A stretch of 64,000 nucleotides of DNA from Metabacillus lacus (lineage in GTDB: Bacteria > Bacillota > Bacilli > Bacillales > Bacillaceae). Position numbers and translations under genes: made by a program. How positions within the stretch are numbered: the first letter of the stretch is position 1; every line of letters starts with the position of its first letter. The notes under the pieces are model-generated. The model was not told where the DNA came from. It did not search any database and saw only the letters and a list, made by a program, of their open reading frames with translations. The DNA is taken from positions 62,001 to 126,000 of the forward strand of contig NZ_WKKI01000003.1 of NCBI RefSeq assembly GCF_009674805.1. Reading direction: 5' to 3'. Of the stretch, positions 1-8,647 are shown piece after piece.

Positions 1-1213
1 GATCTGTTCTTCTTTTACCCGAAATGGCATCTACAATCTCAGATTCTCTTGAAAGTTCCCTTAGGTCTCCATTCGTTTTCAGAAGGTGAATCGGCAGTCT
101 TTCCTCTTCCTCGCCGGGACGGTAAAAGTCGTATGGCAGATCTGACGAAGAATCCACAACCAGATAGTAATCGGGATCAATTCCAGCCTTTTTGAACAGT
201 GATGTCAGCTCCATCAGCTTCATCATTTGTTCATTGGTCGGGTGAAACTCAACATACTTGAATAGATTTCTGTTCATAAATCTATTGCAAAGATCACTTA
301 ACACAGGGTCGCTTTCCTCCTGCCATGCCTGAAAATAAAAGAGAATGACAGACTCATCAAGCTTCAGGTAATCCTTCAGTGACAATTCGTCTTCAAAGAT
401 GGAGTAAAAATGAGTGGGTTCCTGCTTGAATGTATAGTATTCCTGATGAAGCTGTTTCGCGCGGTGCAGAATTTTTGTCAGGATTACTTCAGCGCTTCTG
501 GTAACAGGGTGAAAATAAACCTGCCAGTACATTTGATATCGGCTCATAATGTAGTCTTCTACAGCATGCATGCCGCTTTGTTTAATAACAACTTGATCTT
601 CCCTGGGTCTCATCACCCTCAGGATCCGTTCCATGTCGAAATGGCCGTAGCTTACGCCGGTGTAGTAGGCATCCCTCTGCAGGTAATCCATCCGGTCAGC
701 ATCAATCTGGCTTGAAATCAGGCTGACCACCTGTTTATTGGGATATGTTTTTGCAATGACTTCAGCCACATTTTTAGGAAAATCTTTGCCCACTTTGCTG
801 AGGACTTTATTGACTTCCGTGTCTCCCAGAATAATCGCTCTGGTGAAGTCCTCATGATCCAGGTGAAACACTTTTTCAAAAGAATGCGAGAAAGGGCCGT
901 GGCCTAAATCATGAAGAAGCGCAGCACATAGCACCAGCATGCGCTCTTCCTCATTCCATTCAGCTCTGCCCCGGAAAACATCGTCCACGATCCTGCGGAC
1001 AATTTCATACACGCCAAGCGAGTGGTTAAAGCGGCTGTGCTCCGCTCCATGAAAGGTCAGGTAAGTTGTACCGAGCTGGCGGATTCGGCGGAGCCTTTGA
1101 AACTCAGAGGTGCCGATCAAGTCCCATATCAGTTTATCCCTTACATGGATGTAGCGGTGAACGGGGTCTTTGAACACCTTCTCTTCTGTCAGTTTTCCAG
1201 TTGGCTGTGTCAT
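1..1213 (-). CDS. ywfO: HD-domain phosphohydrolase YwfO (3' end beyond window)
   Basis: Reading the complement from ATG at 1213 gives an open frame that runs off the left edge after about 404 residues; the B. subtilis YwfO family is about 430 residues, so only the C-terminal tail is missing. HD-superfamily metal residues are visible: HSRFNHSLG near residue 60 and HDLGHGPFSH near residue 100, followed by QIDADRMDYLQRDAYYTG, which is typical of dNTP triphosphohydrolase-like HD proteins. An upstream in-frame ATG exists at 1231, but 1213 sits behind a GAGGGAAG ribosome site and starts MTQPTGKLTEEKVFKDPVH. Family knowledge: such proteins hydrolyse (d)NTPs or related nucleotides in the cytoplasm. 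The exact substrate is not visible here. Confidence 0.93.
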   Translation of the reverse strand, partial: MTQPTGKLTEEKVFKDPVHRYIHVRDKLIWDLIGTSEFQRLRRIRQLGTTYLTFHGAEHSRFNHSLGVYEIVRRIVDDVFRGRAEWNEEERMLVLCAALLHDLGHGPFSHSFEKVFHLDHEDFTRAIILGDTEVNKVLSKVGKDFPKNVAEVIAKTYPNKQVVSLISSQIDADRMDYLQRDAYYTGVSYGHFDMERILRVMRPREDQVVIKQSGMHAVEDYIMSRYQMYWQVYFHPVTRSAEVILTKILHRAKQLHQEYYTFKQEPTHFYSIFEDELSLKDYLKLDESVILFYFQAWQEESDPVLSDLCNRFMNRNLFKYVEFHPTNEQMMKLMELTSLFKKAGIDPDYYLVVDSSSDLPYDFYRPGEEEERLPIHLLKTNGDLRELSRESEIVDAISGKRRTD

Positions 1214-1307
1214 TGCTCTTCCCTCTTCCATTAAGTCGTAGTCCTATTATAACAATTCCCCTGTCTCATTCACAGCTTGGGAAAATGAAAAAATATGGCT
1301 GAGACAG

Positions 1308-1345
1308 AAAAAATCACCTGTGCAGGGACTGCAGAGGCGATTTTT
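1308..1345 (-). terminator. Terminator of the DUF1450 gene
   Basis: An AAAAAATCACCT / AGGCGATTTTT inverted repeat ends in a T-run on the minus strand and overlaps the stop codon of the gene at 1344-1568. Confidence 0.7.
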
Positions 1346-1568
1346 ACTTGTTTAGCTTTTTTTCAATTTTTTCGATCAGCTCGTCCTCGCTGGGAGCTGA
1401 AACAGGACGGTTATTTACAAATGCGAACGATTTTTTGCGTCCAGGACCGCAGTAAGATTGACAGCCGATATCTATGCTCGCATCAGGGTCAACCTTATTC
1501 AGGCGGGGCACCAAGGTTTTTATATTTGTTGCCTGGCAATCGTCGCAAACACGGAATTCATTGGCCAT
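1344..1568 (-). CDS. DUF1450 family small protein
   Basis: A 74-residue cytoplasmic protein starting [15 protein letters not shown] and containing [19 protein letters not shown]. The four conserved cysteines (CDDC near residue 8 and GCQSYC near residue 37) and the FAFVNN motif mark the DUF1450/YuzB-like family, which has no assigned function; the Cys pairs suggest metal or redox chemistry (inference). A longer frame exists from TTG at 1580, but the AAGAAAGG ribosome site abuts that TTG, so ATG 1568 with a 12-base spacing is preferred. It lies upstream of ywfO on the same strand, separated from it by a terminator. Confidence 0.85.
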   Translation of the reverse strand: MANEFRVCDDCQATNIKTLVPRLNKVDPDASIDIGCQSYCGPGRKKSFAFVNNRPVSAPSEDELIEKIEKKLNK

Positions 1569-1712
1569 GTATAACGACAACCTTTCTTAGTTTATACTGG
1601 CAGGCCGCTGCTCCGCATCAAAGCCGAATACAGCACTTTTTTCCCTGCAATCTATATCACTTGATTGTTCTTTAATAATGATAAAACACTAAATGGTATT
1701 TTACCTTTTCTG

Positions 1713-1745
1713 CCCCGCCAATGCAAGGGCGGGAATTTTTTTCCG
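1713..1745 (+). terminator. GC-rich hairpin followed by T-run in the divergent intergenic region
   Basis: CCCGCC-N7-GGGCGGG is followed by AATTTTTTT. It lies in the 315-base gap between the divergent DUF1450 gene and rsfA, so no gene reads into it from the left. It may insulate or attenuate rsfA. The rest of this gap holds only AT-rich promoter-like sequence. Confidence 0.5.
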
Positions 1746-1883
1746 GGCAGTCTCACTGACAAAATAATAGTTTTTAACTCTTGAAAAAAAATCTAGTATC
1801 CTTTTACAAATCTTGTATAAAACACTTCCGTCCTGTCCATCCTATTATCAACAAACAAAGTTACATGAGGGAGTTGAGTAAGT

Positions 1884-2657
1884 ATGAAACAACGACAAGA
1901 TGCCTGGTCTGAAGAGAATGATTTATTGCTAGCCGAAACGGTCCTCCGCCATGTTCGCGAAGGAAGCACACAGTTAAATGCTTTTGAAGAAGTAGGAGAT
2001 AAATTAAATCGCACATCCGCTGCCTGCGGTTTCCGCTGGAATGCAGTTGTCAGACATAATTATGAAAAGGCGCTTCAGCTTGCCAAAAAACAACGCAAGC
2101 AAAAAATGCGCTCCATGGGCAAAGGCCAGCCGGCTAAAAAACAGCTGCTGTACACACCGCCTGAAAACCAAACTTCAATGCCTGCTGCAGAAGAGGTTGA
2201 TATGATGCCATTCTATGAGAATGATAAAGCACCGGAACCTCTTTATCTGGAGGAATTCAGCGAAGAGCAGGAAGAAATGGATTTTGGAATGATTCAGAAC
2301 CAAATGCCTTACTACAGCAGCAGCCCGCCTTCAGCACCAGCTGCCCAAGAGCTCACTTTGGATGATGTGGTTGATTTTCTGCAATCTTATCGTGGAGATA
2401 CCGTTCAGCTTCAAGCCCTTCAGCATGAAAATGAGAGGCTTAAGCGTGAAAATGGAGATTTGCTAAGAATGAATCATGATCTTCAAAAGCAGGTAGCAAG
2501 GCTCGAGCAGGATACTTCTTCCGCTCAGGAAGACTACGATACTTTAATGAAAATTATGAACCGTGCAAGAAAGCTTGTCCTCTTTGAAGAGGAAGAGCGC
2601 CCTTCCACTAAGTTCAAAATGGACCGTAACGGCAATCTCGAAAAGCTTGCCGAGTAG
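1884..2657 (+). CDS. rsfA: Prespore-specific transcriptional regulator RsfA
   Basis: A 257-residue protein. The N-terminal 60 residues ([20 protein letters not shown], then [18 protein letters not shown]) form the Myb/SANT-like helix-turn-helix of the RsfA family. An acidic linker follows, then a coiled-coil (about residues 170-230, [17 protein letters not shown]) likely used for dimerisation. In B. subtilis, RsfA is made in the forespore and tunes sigma-F-dependent genes; that role is transferred by homology. The ribosome site GAGGGAGTTGAG precedes the ATG. It is monocistronic, with a terminator directly after it. Its presence supports an endospore-forming host. Confidence 0.92.
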   Translation: MKQRQDAWSEENDLLLAETVLRHVREGSTQLNAFEEVGDKLNRTSAACGFRWNAVVRHNYEKALQLAKKQRKQKMRSMGKGQPAKKQLLYTPPENQTSMPAAEEVDMMPFYENDKAPEPLYLEEFSEEQEEMDFGMIQNQMPYYSSSPPSAPAAQELTLDDVVDFLQSYRGDTVQLQALQHENERLKRENGDLLRMNHDLQKQVARLEQDTSSAQEDYDTLMKIMNRARKLVLFEEEERPSTKFKMDRNGNLEKLAE

Positions 2658-2696
2658 TTACAACTTTGTGTTCCCCCCCTTTATATACATGTTTAG

Positions 2697-2721
2697 GCCC
2701 GCCTGTGAGCGGGCTTTTTTT
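2697..2721 (+). terminator. rsfA terminator
   Basis: GCCCGC-CTGTGA-GCGGGC stem-loop followed directly by seven Ts. Confidence 0.92.
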
Positions 2722-3240
2722 ATTGCTGATTTTCAAGCAGGCAACCACTCAAGTATTTGAAGAAAAATGCCGGCGTTCCTCATTATCTGGCAGAACTTCT
2801 CACTGGGAATTGCTCAATATGTACTTTGAAACCGGAGATCAGGAGCTTCAGCATATGCGGTTAGGATGCAGCAGGAACAGTCAGCGGAACGAAGGGGGAG
2901 CCTATCAATTCTAAAAGGACCTTTAATTATTTTAACGGAAATTGGGAGATTCAGAGAAGATTAGCTTGTCCGCCCTTCGTCTGCCATTTGAGAAGAAGCT
3001 TTATTTCCTGGAAGGGGCGGAATCACAATTTTGTTACTGATTCAGAATTTCCCTGCAGAAATAAATTCTCTGGACCAATGAACTCTTTGCATAGTGAAAA
3101 CGTAAAGATGTCCTTAGGACAAAGGCATAAGAATTGGTGCGGGATGGAAAGGGGGATTGCTGTAATTTTTTAGGGGAGTCAGGGGAGCGGGTAACGTGTT
3201 GTGGTGTATTGTTCTTTTGCAAATTGATAAACAAAGGGTG
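2722..3240. other. Non-coding stretch between rsfA and the repeat array
   Basis: About 500 bases with no gene I can support. Short open frames exist on both strands but lack ribosome sites and recognisable motifs. It may be decayed coding DNA, but I could not identify the source. Confidence 0.4.
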
Positions 3241-3243
3241 GTG

Positions 3244-3520
3244 TTTTGTTATAGTATTTTGAATAACAAAGAGCTTACTTTTGTTATAGTATTTCGGGAA
3301 AAGTCAAAGATAGTAGAACAAAGTGCCATGTTTTGTTCTACTATGCTGGAGATACTATAACAAAGAGCCCTGTTTTGTTCTACTATGTTGGAGATAGTAG
3401 AACAAAGTGCGTGCTTTTGTTATAGTATTTCGGAAAAAGTCGAAGATACTATAACAAAGTGCCCTGTTTTGTTCTACTATGTTGAAGATAGTAGAACAAA
3501 GTGCGTGCTTTTGTTATAGT
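3244..3520. repeat. Array of alternating inverted repeats with two core variants
   Basis: At least twelve arms of about 14 bases lie in 277 bases, alternating between forward TTTTGTT-core-AT and reverse AT-core-AACAAAG orientations. Two cores occur: A (forward TTTGTTATAGTA, reverse TACTATAACAAA) and B (forward TTTGTTCTACTA, reverse TAGTAGAACAAA). Arms start near 3244(A fwd), 3280(A fwd), 3309(B rev), 3331(B fwd), 3351(A rev), 3373(B fwd), 3393(B rev), 3415(A fwd), 3446(A rev), 3467(B fwd), 3487(B rev) and 3509(A fwd). Adjacent arms pair into hairpins, some perfect (3309/3331, 3373/3393, 3415/3446) and some with a mismatched core. Linkers such as GTGCCATG recur. No cas-like or protein-coding function is visible. 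Confidence 0.85.
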
Positions 3521-3798
3521 GGGACACAATTAAAACGTTCAATAGAATCAAAATCATATTTCATACAAGGATTACATAATACATAACAGCAATCAGAATT
3601 AAGTCGCATGCACGGTGTGGAGCGGGGGCGGAGTAAGCCTTGTGTTTGCTAGGATACATAAGGAAAATGAAATGACAAAATATACTAAAAATTCTGGTAA
3701 TATATTGAATTATCTAATTTCCTAGTGTACACTTGCCCTGTTAGAGTATCTAACTATCAGAATCTATGAGGTTTTAAATGTGTCGAAAGTGAAATTCG

Positions 3799-4086
3799 AT
3801 GGTTAATGCCCAAGGTGATGATGGTCAAGGTATTACGGTACTTACAGGCGATGGGCTGAGCAGTTTATCGATGCGGTATCAAATAGAGTAGCAGACGGTG
3901 AAATTGAGAGTATCGCTCCTGAGTCTGCCTTTAATTTAGAAAAAACGACTGTGTATACGGTTGGTGGCGGGGTTACGGTTGTTACAGTTCCATTAAATGG
4001 TGAGTACAGTATCCCTAGTAACATAACGATATTCTTCGATGAAGATAAGGCTGTATTGCAGACAAATGAAATGTTGGTTAGCGCTA
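3799..4086 (+). pseudogene. 5' fragment of a bacteriocin-like precursor gene (frameshifted)
   Basis: From ATG 3799 the frame reads VNAQGDDGQGITVLTGDG. After a two-base slip at 3856 it continues from 3858 as EQFIDAVSNRVADGEIES, then VYTVGGGVTVVTVPLNGEY and NITIFFDEDKAVLQTNEMLVS. The second part looks like the pro-region of secreted Cys-rich bacteriocin-like proteins of bacilli (halocin C8-like type), but I identify this from memory only. There is no intact signal peptide or ribosome site upstream, and the frame runs into low-complexity AT-rich sequence after LVSARK. It is therefore a remnant. A matching Cys-rich 3' part lies at 9787-10044. Confidence 0.45.
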
Positions 4087-4254
4087 GAAAAATGATATTA
4101 GTTCCAGAAAGAAAAAATAAAAATAAAGCAAAATTAAAACCTTGTTTGCAAGTAGTTAAATATTACTATTTTACATTTATTTACCTATTTTTGAAGGGGT
4201 ATTCAATTATTTAGTGAATATATACTCTCGATACCAAAAATTAGGAGGGTTAAG

Positions 4255-5058
4255 ATGAAAAAAATTGTTTCAGCATTATTAGTTTCTCTAATTGTTTCAT
4301 CTGTAATTTCAGCATCACCGATTAATGCTAATGAATTAGGTGATAGTTCTAGTGAATGTTTAAAGCCTAAAACAAGCAATTCAAAAGTCTTATATAAGAA
4401 GGAACAAACTAAAGATATAGACAAATTATATAAGATGGCTAAAAACAAACAAGGATTTTTGTCTGAGAACGAACTTGATGAAATAACTGAGACAGAAGTA
4501 ACATTAGTAGGGGATAAAAAAACAAAAGACGGTAAAAAAGTAGAAGCAGAAATAGAGACTCTTGGAACAAGTGAATTAATTGAAGTTTACGAAACAGACG
4601 GAGTCAAAACTGAAGTGTTTGCTGTAACTGAATTTGCAGAGGTAATGGAAGAGGATCTTGTTTCCGTAATGTATTCAGATACAGATTACGGTACATATAC
4701 TGAAGAATCAGGTAGTGTTAGGGCTTACTCTACTAATAATTTTAGCCGAACTAATAATACTTGTATTGATTTAACATCTGTTACTGGTGGATGGACTCGT
4801 TTAGATACAAGTGTATCAATTGGAACAAAAACAGTTAACTGGGGACAAACAGGAAGAAGTTGTTCAGGACCTGGTGTTACACAAAGCAGTAAAGTTCAAT
4901 ACCCAGGTAGTTCTACATATTCTTACGCAATACCTAGTAGTTGGGTAGGAGTTGACATTAATGCTGATGTAACTGTTGTGGGGCATAAAAGTTCCGCAGA
5001 ATTAACACGTGGTTCAAGTAAATGGACAATAAATTTCACAAATAATGTAACAAAATAA
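4255..5058 (+). CDS. Secreted protein of unknown function
   Basis: A 267-residue protein with a clear Sec signal peptide (MKKIVSALLVSLIVSSVISA, cleavage probably after SPINA near residue 25). A lysine/glutamate-rich region follows (residues 40-130), then a serine/threonine/glycine-rich, beta-sheet-like C-terminal half (from about residue 155) with two cysteines (NTCIDL and GRSCSGPG) that could form a disulfide. I do not recognise the family. The ribosome site TTAGGAGGG gives a secure start. Codon use is strongly AT-rich, unlike flanking core genes. The next gene, 63 bases downstream, encodes a membrane-anchored protein of similar composition, so the two may work as a secreted effector and its partner (inference only). 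Confidence 0.7.
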   Translation: MKKIVSALLVSLIVSSVISASPINANELGDSSSECLKPKTSNSKVLYKKEQTKDIDKLYKMAKNKQGFLSENELDEITETEVTLVGDKKTKDGKKVEAEIETLGTSELIEVYETDGVKTEVFAVTEFAEVMEEDLVSVMYSDTDYGTYTEESGSVRAYSTNNFSRTNNTCIDLTSVTGGWTRLDTSVSIGTKTVNWGQTGRSCSGPGVTQSSKVQYPGSSTYSYAIPSSWVGVDINADVTVVGHKSSAELTRGSSKWTINFTNNVTK

Positions 5059-5121
5059 TATTGCACCCATAATTCTCGTTAATTATTATAGATATATATA
5101 TTATATAAATAAGGAGAATTT

Positions 5122-5538
5122 ATGAAAAAATCATCTCTGGTTTACTTGATAATTTCAATTGTTTTAGTATTTGCAATTTATATTGTGGTAAGTACCCTTT
5201 ACAAAGGTGATTATATTAGTGAAGAGTATTATTTTGAAGGTAATTCCGAAAATTGGATTGTATCAGCAAAAATGCTTGAAACAGGTGATAAAACATATTC
5301 ACTTACCACAGAGATATCCTACCTTAATGAAGAAGAAGCTCCAGAAAGAGTGAAGTGGCTTCTTAACGGTAATGGGTTTGGTACAGGTGGTGAAGAATCC
5401 TTAACTGAAGGTAAAATAGTTAAGAAGGAACCACTTAGAGAAGTAACGATTACGGATAATGATAAAATAACTTTTTCAATTGAGTGGAATAGTCAGTTAG
5501 AAGAGAATATTATTTTGACTCCAAAAAAGGATAAATAA
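5122..5538 (+). CDS. Membrane-anchored protein of unknown function
   Basis: A 138-residue protein with one N-terminal transmembrane helix (residues 6-25) and an extracytoplasmic domain of about 110 acidic residues (KMLETGDKTYSLTTEISYLNEE, predicted mostly beta). There is no lipobox, so it is an N-anchored rather than a lipidated protein. The family is not recognised. It lies downstream of the secreted 267-residue protein on the same strand and is followed by a clear terminator, so the two genes probably form a transcription unit. An immunity or chaperone role for the upstream product is possible but unsupported. Confidence 0.65.
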   Translation: MKKSSLVYLIISIVLVFAIYIVVSTLYKGDYISEEYYFEGNSENWIVSAKMLETGDKTYSLTTEISYLNEEEAPERVKWLLNGNGFGTGGEESLTEGKIVKKEPLREVTITDNDKITFSIEWNSQLEENIILTPKKDK

Positions 5539-5616
5539 TACGTTAAATGTATTTAGGATTGAATACTGTATACATTTTTAGTTAACATAATGCCAACTAT
5601 ACGAAGTAAATCAAAT

Positions 5617-5657
5617 AGTCAAACTCAGTCATATCATGGGTTTGGCTGTTTTTTATT
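5617..5657 (+). terminator. Terminator after the secreted/membrane pair
   Basis: AGTCAAACTCA / TGGGTTTGGCT forms an 11-bp stem with two GU pairs and a 9-base loop, followed by a T-rich run. Confidence 0.75.
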
Positions 5658-5658
5658 T

Positions 5659-6723
5659 TTATCGATTATGCATGATTTTATACATTGTTATGCCTTCTTT
5701 TTTCATGTAATCTTTATAGCTGTCACTGGTAGTTACTGCACTGTCATATTCTCGTTTGGCAGACTTAGAAACAAGCATTTTTCCTTTTAGTAAAGGATTG
5801 TTCTCGTATTTCTCTACAATAGCTTGATGTTTCTCGAAATCTTTCAGATAACGTTCTGCACGCTTCAAGCGTCCTCTTGTCTGATCAACACGAGAAATTT
5901 CTCCTTGAAGCTTTTGTACTTCTTGTTTTCGGCTATTCAGGATTTTTTTCAATGGTTTCAATTGAAACCACAACACCATTTTTATGAAGTCCTGCAAGTT
6001 TTGTAGCTGTTTTAAAGTCCATATAACGCATTTCAGGGCGTTCAGGATACAAAGAAGCTACCTGACGGACAAAAGCGTTTTTATGGGCAATTTCAGCTTT
6101 ATGAAGCACATTACGTTCTGAACGGATATATTGACGAGTGTTTTTGTTTTTCTCCAGGAGTTCTGGACGTTCTGCTTCATGTTGCGTTTTCATCTGGTTA
6201 AATTCCTTCTCGTTGCTAAATCCAAGCTTTTCACGGTGGTAATTTAGCTTTTTATCATGGAATTTAATTTCGGTTTTCACTCTAGTAATTTCTTCTTCGG
6301 CTCTATCTTTCGTGAGCCGATTTTCCTTTAATTTCAATGGATTCAGCCAATTAATATTTTCAATTCGCTGTTCGGCTTCCTGAATCTGTTTCTCGAAAGA
6401 ATGAATCCATCTGAAATGATCGGAAGCTTCTCTGATACTTTCATCTTTCCAACGGATAAAACCATCATTTTTATTTAATCGTTCATCCCATTTATCAAGC
6501 TGATCATAGCGTTTTTTGATGTTCTGAAGAGAAGGTTCAGTTTTCAGAACCTTTGAAGCATTTTGCAAATCTACTCGTTCAGCAGCTGTATGAAATCTTT
6601 CTGCTTTTTCTTTTTTTCTTGCTGGCGAGTTTTCTCTTGTTCCAATGCTTGTTTTTCTTCGCGATATTTCTGTAGATTGACGACAAGAGCATTGTATTCT
6701 TGACGATCACGGTTCAAATCTAT
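5659..6723 (-). pseudogene. Plasmid relaxase (MobA/MobL-type) C-terminal remnant, two frameshifts
   Basis: Three minus-strand frames join into one highly charged coiled-coil protein. The frame near 6723-6571 reads RDRQEYNALVVNLQKYREEK and stops at QLLNE; reading resumes one frame over at VDLQNASKVLK (about 6568-5950); a second slip near 5945 leads to KKILNSRKQEVQKLQGEIS, ending at 5659 with YKIMHNR. Long Glu/Lys/Arg-rich helical tails with conserved EMRYMDFKTATKLAGLHKNG are typical of the C-terminal half of MobA/MobL relaxases of Bacillus plasmids (from memory). The catalytic N-terminal half is absent: similarity stops about 35 bases before the start of the next gene, on the opposite strand. 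It is an inactive scar of an integrated mobilisable plasmid. Confidence 0.65.
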
Positions 6724-6758
6724 GGTATTGTGAACTAAGAATCTAAAGGAGGAAACGT

Positions 6759-8144
6759 ATGGAAACGACAAAAAAAATAAACAAAAAGAAGACACCTTTA
6801 ATTTTTCTGACATTCATTTTACTTGTCGGAATTTTGATTACCTGTTTCTTTTATTTTTCTCGGCCAAATGGAGAAGAGGTTGTTAATCAGTTTGAAACTG
6901 CGGTAAATCAAGAAGATATAGAAACGCTTAAATCTTTAATTGATTCTAATAAAGAGATTGAACTAACCGACCAACACCTTGAGCAGTTAATTGAATTTGC
7001 TAAAAGCGAACCTTCATATTTGAAAGAGATGATTTTCATCTTGAAAGCACAGGTAGCTATTGAGGAAAACGATAAGGAAGCAAAAGCTCAAAACATTATA
7101 TTTAAAGGGGCTACTGAAGGTGAGATCCTCTCATCTGGTGATTACTACATAGAAAAAGAAAAGGGATTCTTCTCTTCTTATAAAATTCATCCAAGACCAT
7201 ATTCATTAACAATTACATCTGATCAGCCAGATTCCATTCTTAAAGTGAATAACAAAAAAGTGTTAACCACTAAAAATGACAATCTTGAAGCAACACTAAA
7301 AAACCTCCCTCCAGGCATTTATACAGTATCAGGAACTAAAGAATATGAGTTTGCAAAGCTTGATACAAGCGAAGAGATAAATCTGTTTAATGATTCAGAG
7401 CATGAAAAATCTGTTTCAATTGATTTGACAGGTGAGAAAATCACAATCGAGTCAACAGTGGATGATGTGTCTGTATTCGTAAATGGAAAAGATACAGGAA
7501 AAGTGGCAACTGTCGTGGAGGAAAGTCTTCTTAATACCAGAAAAGATGATGCAGCGTTGTTCGGACCATTTTCTACTGACGGATCAATTGAAGTACATGG
7601 TGAAGCAACTTTTCCTTGGGGTGTGGTTAAAAGCGAAACACAGACAATTGGAAAAGATACAAGAAGCTTGAATATAACACCTGATCCAATCGCTGACAGC
7701 GACGTTAAAGATCAAATTGTTGAAACAATCAATACCTATACAAAGCAACATATTGAAGCGTTTGTAAAGCAAGATGCAGGTATCATTACGACTGCAACTA
7801 ACAAAATAATCAAAGACCACGCCAATGATATTCAGTTTGATAAGACCAATGAACACTATTGGAAAGGCGAAGCTTTAGGCACAAAAATTGATATTGATAA
7901 AGCCAGCCTTACATTTGAAGAAGGTCAGCATCAAGTGACAATTCCTGTAGAATTTCATTACAATCAGAAAGAATATATCAAGGGTTTTACAGACAATGAG
8001 CCTATAGAAGAAGTATTTGAGAGTGCATCTGTAGTCTTGAGCTATAATGATGAAGAAAAAATATGGCTTGTCTCTGACATTCAATCAGATCTCATTAGGA
8101 ATGAGAATTTTGAAGGTAAAAATGTTTTAAAAACAGATTTTTAA
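6759..8144 (+). CDS. TcaA/YvbJ-like membrane protein
   Basis: A 461-residue protein with a short basic cytoplasmic N-terminus, one transmembrane helix (residues 13-32), and a large extracytoplasmic part. Visible modules: a helical region (35-105), a domain around SLTITSDQPDSILKVNNKKV (150-215), a PEGA/Ig-like segment with KITIESTVDDVSVFVNGKDTGKV (about 225-310), and an NTF2-like C-terminal domain (about 325-455). This is the architecture of staphylococcal TcaA and Bacillus YvbJ, linked to cell-envelope stress and glycopeptide response, but without the usual N-terminal zinc ribbon. The start follows AAAGGAGG. It sits between plasmid-type genes and is AT-rich, so it is probably plasmid cargo. 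Confidence 0.72.
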   Translation: METTKKINKKKTPLIFLTFILLVGILITCFFYFSRPNGEEVVNQFETAVNQEDIETLKSLIDSNKEIELTDQHLEQLIEFAKSEPSYLKEMIFILKAQVAIEENDKEAKAQNIIFKGATEGEILSSGDYYIEKEKGFFSSYKIHPRPYSLTITSDQPDSILKVNNKKVLTTKNDNLEATLKNLPPGIYTVSGTKEYEFAKLDTSEEINLFNDSEHEKSVSIDLTGEKITIESTVDDVSVFVNGKDTGKVATVVEESLLNTRKDDAALFGPFSTDGSIEVHGEATFPWGVVKSETQTIGKDTRSLNITPDPIADSDVKDQIVETINTYTKQHIEAFVKQDAGIITTATNKIIKDHANDIQFDKTNEHYWKGEALGTKIDIDKASLTFEEGQHQVTIPVEFHYNQKEYIKGFTDNEPIEEVFESASVVLSYNDEEKIWLVSDIQSDLIRNENFEGKNVLKTDF

Positions 8145-8169
8145 GGAGGTAGAAACGGCTATAAAAAGT

Positions 8170-8424
8170 TTGCTTTACAAACTTGGTGATGAATGTGAAA
8201 ACATTCAATATAATCAGGATGATTTAGATGAAGATTTTTTAAAGAGCCAATATCGTTCTATTGCTGATAAACTTGAGGATTTATATTATAAATTGCAATA
8301 TTTATCAAAAGAAGTTACCGAACAGGGGTACATTAAACATAATGAATCTAATCGCTATGAATTGCCGTCTGGAACATATTTCACAAGTGGAAGTACAGCT
8401 GAGATTCTTTATGAAGGTAACTAA
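8170..8424 (+). CDS. DUF5348-like protein, start codon unclear
   Basis: About 84 residues: LYKLGDECENIQYNQDDLDE, then a coiled-coil-like helix (YRSIADKLEDLYYKLQYLSKEV) and a small C-terminal beta part (SNRYELPSGTYFTSGSTAEIL). This resembles DUF5348 proteins carried by Bacillus plasmids and conjugative elements; their function is unknown. The listed TTG start at 8170 is 20 bases from the AAGGAGG at 8143-8149, which is too far. The only better-spaced in-frame codons are ATA at 8161 (11 bases) and ACG at 8155 (5 bases). Either a rare start codon is used or the start was lost. It overlaps the next gene by 14 bases. Confidence 0.6.
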   Translation: MLYKLGDECENIQYNQDDLDEDFLKSQYRSIADKLEDLYYKLQYLSKEVTEQGYIKHNESNRYELPSGTYFTSGSTAEILYEGN

Positions 8425-8590
8425 AGAAAAAGGAATACCTTTTACTTCAAAAAAGACATTTCCTCACGAGAAATACCAAACAATTAGAATACGTCCAGAC
8501 GATTTCAGAACACTTAAAGAGTATGCGTTTTTTAATGATATGACGATGGTTGATGTGATTTCACTTGCTATAGAATCATTAAAAAAATAA
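8411..8590 (+). CDS. Small ribbon-helix-helix-like protein
   Basis: A 59-residue protein from ATG 8411, overlapping the end of the DUF5348-like gene in another frame (translational coupling). The core reads YQTIRIRPDDFRTLKEYAFF, then NDMTMVDVISLAIESLKK. This is a beta strand (QTIRIR) followed by two helices, the layout of CopG/Arc-type ribbon-helix-helix DNA-binding proteins, which often act as copy-number or antitoxin repressors on plasmids. The basic N-terminus (KVTKEKGIPFTSKKT) would suit DNA contact. The family call is from the pattern only. A hairpin with modest U content follows. Confidence 0.6.
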   Translation: MKVTKEKGIPFTSKKTFPHEKYQTIRIRPDDFRTLKEYAFFNDMTMVDVISLAIESLKK

Positions 8591-8593
8591 AAA

Positions 8594-8620
8594 GGCTATA
8601 TGACAAATCATATAGCCCTT
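8594..8620 (+). terminator. Hairpin after the small RHH-like gene
   Basis: A perfect 9-bp stem GGCTATATG / CATATAGCC with a 6-base loop, followed by only CTTT, so it is either a weak terminator or an RNA stabiliser. Confidence 0.5.
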
Positions 8621-8647
8621 TACCTGTATATAATGAGGAGCTTCTAA

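Noticed and set aside
1295..1675. 126-residue plus-strand ORF
   Set aside because: Antisense to the DUF1450 gene with its conserved Cys motifs; no ribosome site.
2563..3173. Several 60-80-residue ORFs after rsfA
   Set aside because: They span the terminator or lack ribosome sites and recognisable composition.
3244..3520. CRISPR array
   Set aside because: Arms alternate in orientation, spacers are short and themselves recur, and no cas-like genes are present.
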